In this document: positions 22,331 through 23,637 of the stretch, one piece after another
Layout of the letters: every line of letters starts with the position of its first letter
Numbering within the stretch: the stretch's first letter is position 1
Assembly (NCBI GenBank): GCA_037443565.1
Contig: JBBIOB010000047.1
Coordinates: forward strand, 1 to 23,637
Source: Fervidifonticultor_A sp037443565
GTDB lineage: Bacteria > Sysuimicrobiota > Sysuimicrobiia > Sysuimicrobiales > Humicultoraceae
Length of the DNA stretch: 23,637 nucleotides
Reading direction: 5' to 3'
The notes under the pieces: model-generated
Told to the model about the DNA's origin: nothing
The model's database searches: none
Seen by the model: the letters and a program-made list of their open reading frames with translations, nothing else
Made by a program: the position numbers and the translations under genes

Positions 22331-23292
22331 AGCCCGTCCGCCGTCCTGGGATCGAGCCAGACCGCGACCAGGTCGAGTACGAAGGTCACCGTCAGGATCG
22401 AGAGGCTGGAGACGAAGACGACGCCCTGCAGCACCGGATAGTCCCGGGCGCTGGTGGCTTCGTACAGCAGCCACCCAATGCCCGGATAGGCGAAGACCCG
22501 CTCGACCACCGCGGCGCCGGCGACCGCGGCCCCGAGGCGCAGCCCAAGCAGCGTGGCCACCGGCGGCAGAGCGTTGCGGAGGACGTGCCAGGCGATGCGC
22601 CGTCCGCCCAGACCCTTGGCGTGCGCGGTCACCAGGAAGCGCTCCTGCAGGACCGGCGTGACCGCGTTGCGCACCAGCAGCGCGAACGCCGGCACCAGCC
22701 CCGCGACCAGCACCAGGCCCGGCAGCGCCGCATGCCAGGCGAGGTCCAGCGCAAGCCGCCCGAGGCCCTCATGGGAGGCGAACGCCGTCATCCCTCCGCT
22801 TGAGGGGAAGAGCGGCCAGCGCGATGCCAGGAACGCGATCGCCACCATGGCGACCAGGAACTCCGGCAGGGCGCCCAGCCCGACCGCCGCGGCCATCGCA
22901 GCCCGGGACGACCGGCGCCGGACCTTCCAGGCGGCCGTCCATCCCAGCCATCCTCCCAGGAGCGCGGCGATGAGGACCGCACCGCCGACCAGGAAGAGCG
23001 TCCACGGCAGCCGCTCGGCCAGGATCTGGCCTACGGGCCGGTGCGTGACGAACGAGACCCCGAGGTCTCCGCGGGTGAGCCCGGCCAGGTAGCGCGCGAA
23101 CTGCGTGGTCAACGGGAGGTCGGGGTGGTACGTGGCCTCCAGCGCCTCGCGTGCCGCTGCCGGCAGCACCACTGCGTCGGCGCCTCCGCCGCCGAACACC
23201 GGACTGCCCGGAAGGGCGCGCGGCACAAGGAAGTTGAGCACGGCCACCAGCGCAACGAGGCCGGCGAACCGAGCGGCGCGGCGGGCGATCAT
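22327..23292 (-). CDS. ABC transporter permease, DppB/NikB/OppB type
   Basis: The 321-aa permease has six predicted membrane helices and the family landmarks: LNFLVPRALPGSPV at the N-terminus, LPLTTQFARYLAGLTRGDLG, SFVTHRPVGQILAERLPWTL, and the EAA loop FLVTAHAKGLGGRRIAWHVL followed by RNALPPV. It starts with ATG behind GGAGG, 25 bases after the solute-binding protein gene, and is coupled to the next permease. It forms the heterodimeric channel with the DppC-type protein. Confidence 0.93.
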   Translation of the reverse strand: MIARRAARFAGLVALVAVLNFLVPRALPGSPVFGGGGADAVVLPAAAREALEATYHPDLPLTTQFARYLAGLTRGDLGVSFVTHRPVGQILAERLPWTLFLVGGAVLIAALLGGWLGWTAAWKVRRRSSRAAMAAAVGLGALPEFLVAMVAIAFLASRWPLFPSSGGMTAFASHEGLGRLALDLAWHAALPGLVLVAGLVPAFALLVRNAVTPVLQERFLVTAHAKGLGGRRIAWHVLRNALPPVATLLGLRLGAAVAGAAVVERVFAYPGIGWLLYEATSARDYPVLQGVVFVSSLSILTVTFVLDLVAVWLDPRTADGL

Positions 23293-23317
23293 GGCGGTGT
23301 CACCCTCCGAGCAGGGG

Positions 23318-23637
23318 CTACGGCGTCAGCAGCGCCAGCTTGTTCTCGATCAGCGGGATGCCGTTCATCAGGCCGCCCCGCGACGGTACCGGCGTGAGCT
23401 TCCGGCTGTCGTACAACCAGTAGAACCGCCGGTAGTACAGAATCAATGTCGGGAGTTCCTCGGCCAGAATCGCCTGCATCTCGTACACCGCCCGGCGGCG
23501 GGCCTCCGGGTCGACCGCCCGAGCCTGGGCGGTAGCCAACTGCTGGTATCTGGGATGCTCATACCCCCGGCTGGCACCGAAGACGTTGGCCTCACGGCCG
23601 TCGAACCAGCGTCGCAGGTAGTCGGGGTCCCCCCCGG
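23318..23637 (-). CDS. ABC transporter solute-binding protein, family 5 (C-terminal part)
   Basis: The gene enters from beyond the window; I read the last 105 or so codons. The translation contains GGDPDYLRRWF, NVFGASRGYEHPRYQQL, AVYEMQAILAEELPTLILYY and a final VPSRGGLMNGIPLIENKLAL segment. This pattern (Y-x-N/H-P-x-Y-x-x-L followed by the late L-P-x-x-x-L-Y-Y) is typical of SBP_bac_5 peptide- and nickel-binding proteins. It would deliver substrate to the two permeases downstream. The ligand pocket lies mostly outside the window, so the substrate is open. Confidence 0.87.
   Translation of the reverse strand, partial: GGDPDYLRRWFDGREANVFGASRGYEHPRYQQLATAQARAVDPEARRRAVYEMQAILAEELPTLILYYRRFYWLYDSRKLTPVPSRGGLMNGIPLIENKLALLTP

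Overview
The window is 23.6 kb of high-GC bacterial chromosome. Every supportable gene lies on the minus strand, so transcription runs from the high coordinates to the low. Genes are packed tightly, with many ATGA, GTGA or TAATG overlaps, and no gap exceeds about 125 bases. No rRNA, tRNA, CRISPR array, transposase or integrase was seen. The order tatA-tatC-DUF4321-maf-radC-mreBCD-mrdA-rodA resembles Firmicutes and their deep-branching relatives. Together with the high GC and a group 3b hydrogenase this suggests a high-GC, probably anaerobic or facultative Terrabacteria-type lineage (for example Armatimonadota or CSP1-3/Sysuimicrobiota relatives). The taxonomic placement is inference only.

Regions in transcription order. 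(1) 23637-21470: the end of a family 5 solute-binding protein and two permeases (DppB/NikB and DppC/NikC type) of a peptide or nickel ABC importer. (2) 21388-14079: a complete group 3b [NiFe] hydrogenase block. It holds a DUF6390-like gene, hypA (apparently lacking its zinc finger), hypB, a cyclic-nucleotide-binding-domain protein without a DNA-binding domain, hydB-hydG-hydD-hydA in the classic beta-gamma-delta-alpha order, and a maturation protease made of two fused peptidase domains. hypC, hypD, hypE and hypF are not in the window. (3) 14008-8579: an AcuA-like acetyltransferase, an AcuB-like CBS-CBS-ACT protein, a CBS-CBS-BON protein, a four-subunit VorB-type 2-oxoacid:ferredoxin oxidoreductase (delta-alpha-beta-gamma) and an orphan NarL/LuxR-type response regulator. 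(4) 8583-8497: two strong tandem palindromes. (5) 8455-7818: two small membrane-associated proteins, one of the Holin-X (PF07332) type. (6) 7791-6607: tatA, tatC and a DUF4321 protein. (7) 6544-1: maf, radC, mreB, mreC, mreD, mrdA (PBP2) and rodA (cut by the window edge), which make up the elongasome module.

The genes suggest the following. The oxidoreductase block makes reduced ferredoxin and acyl-CoA from 2-oxoacids, while the hydrogenase block exchanges electrons between NAD(P)H and H2. Between them sit proteins whose domains (CBS, ACT, GNAT, cNMP-binding) are typical sensors of adenylate or acyl-CoA state. The most unusual items are the two-domain hydrogenase protease, the zinc-finger-less HypA, the acuAB-CBS/BON-vor operon, the HTH-less cNMP-domain protein, and the palindromic element that supplies the stop codon of the response regulator.
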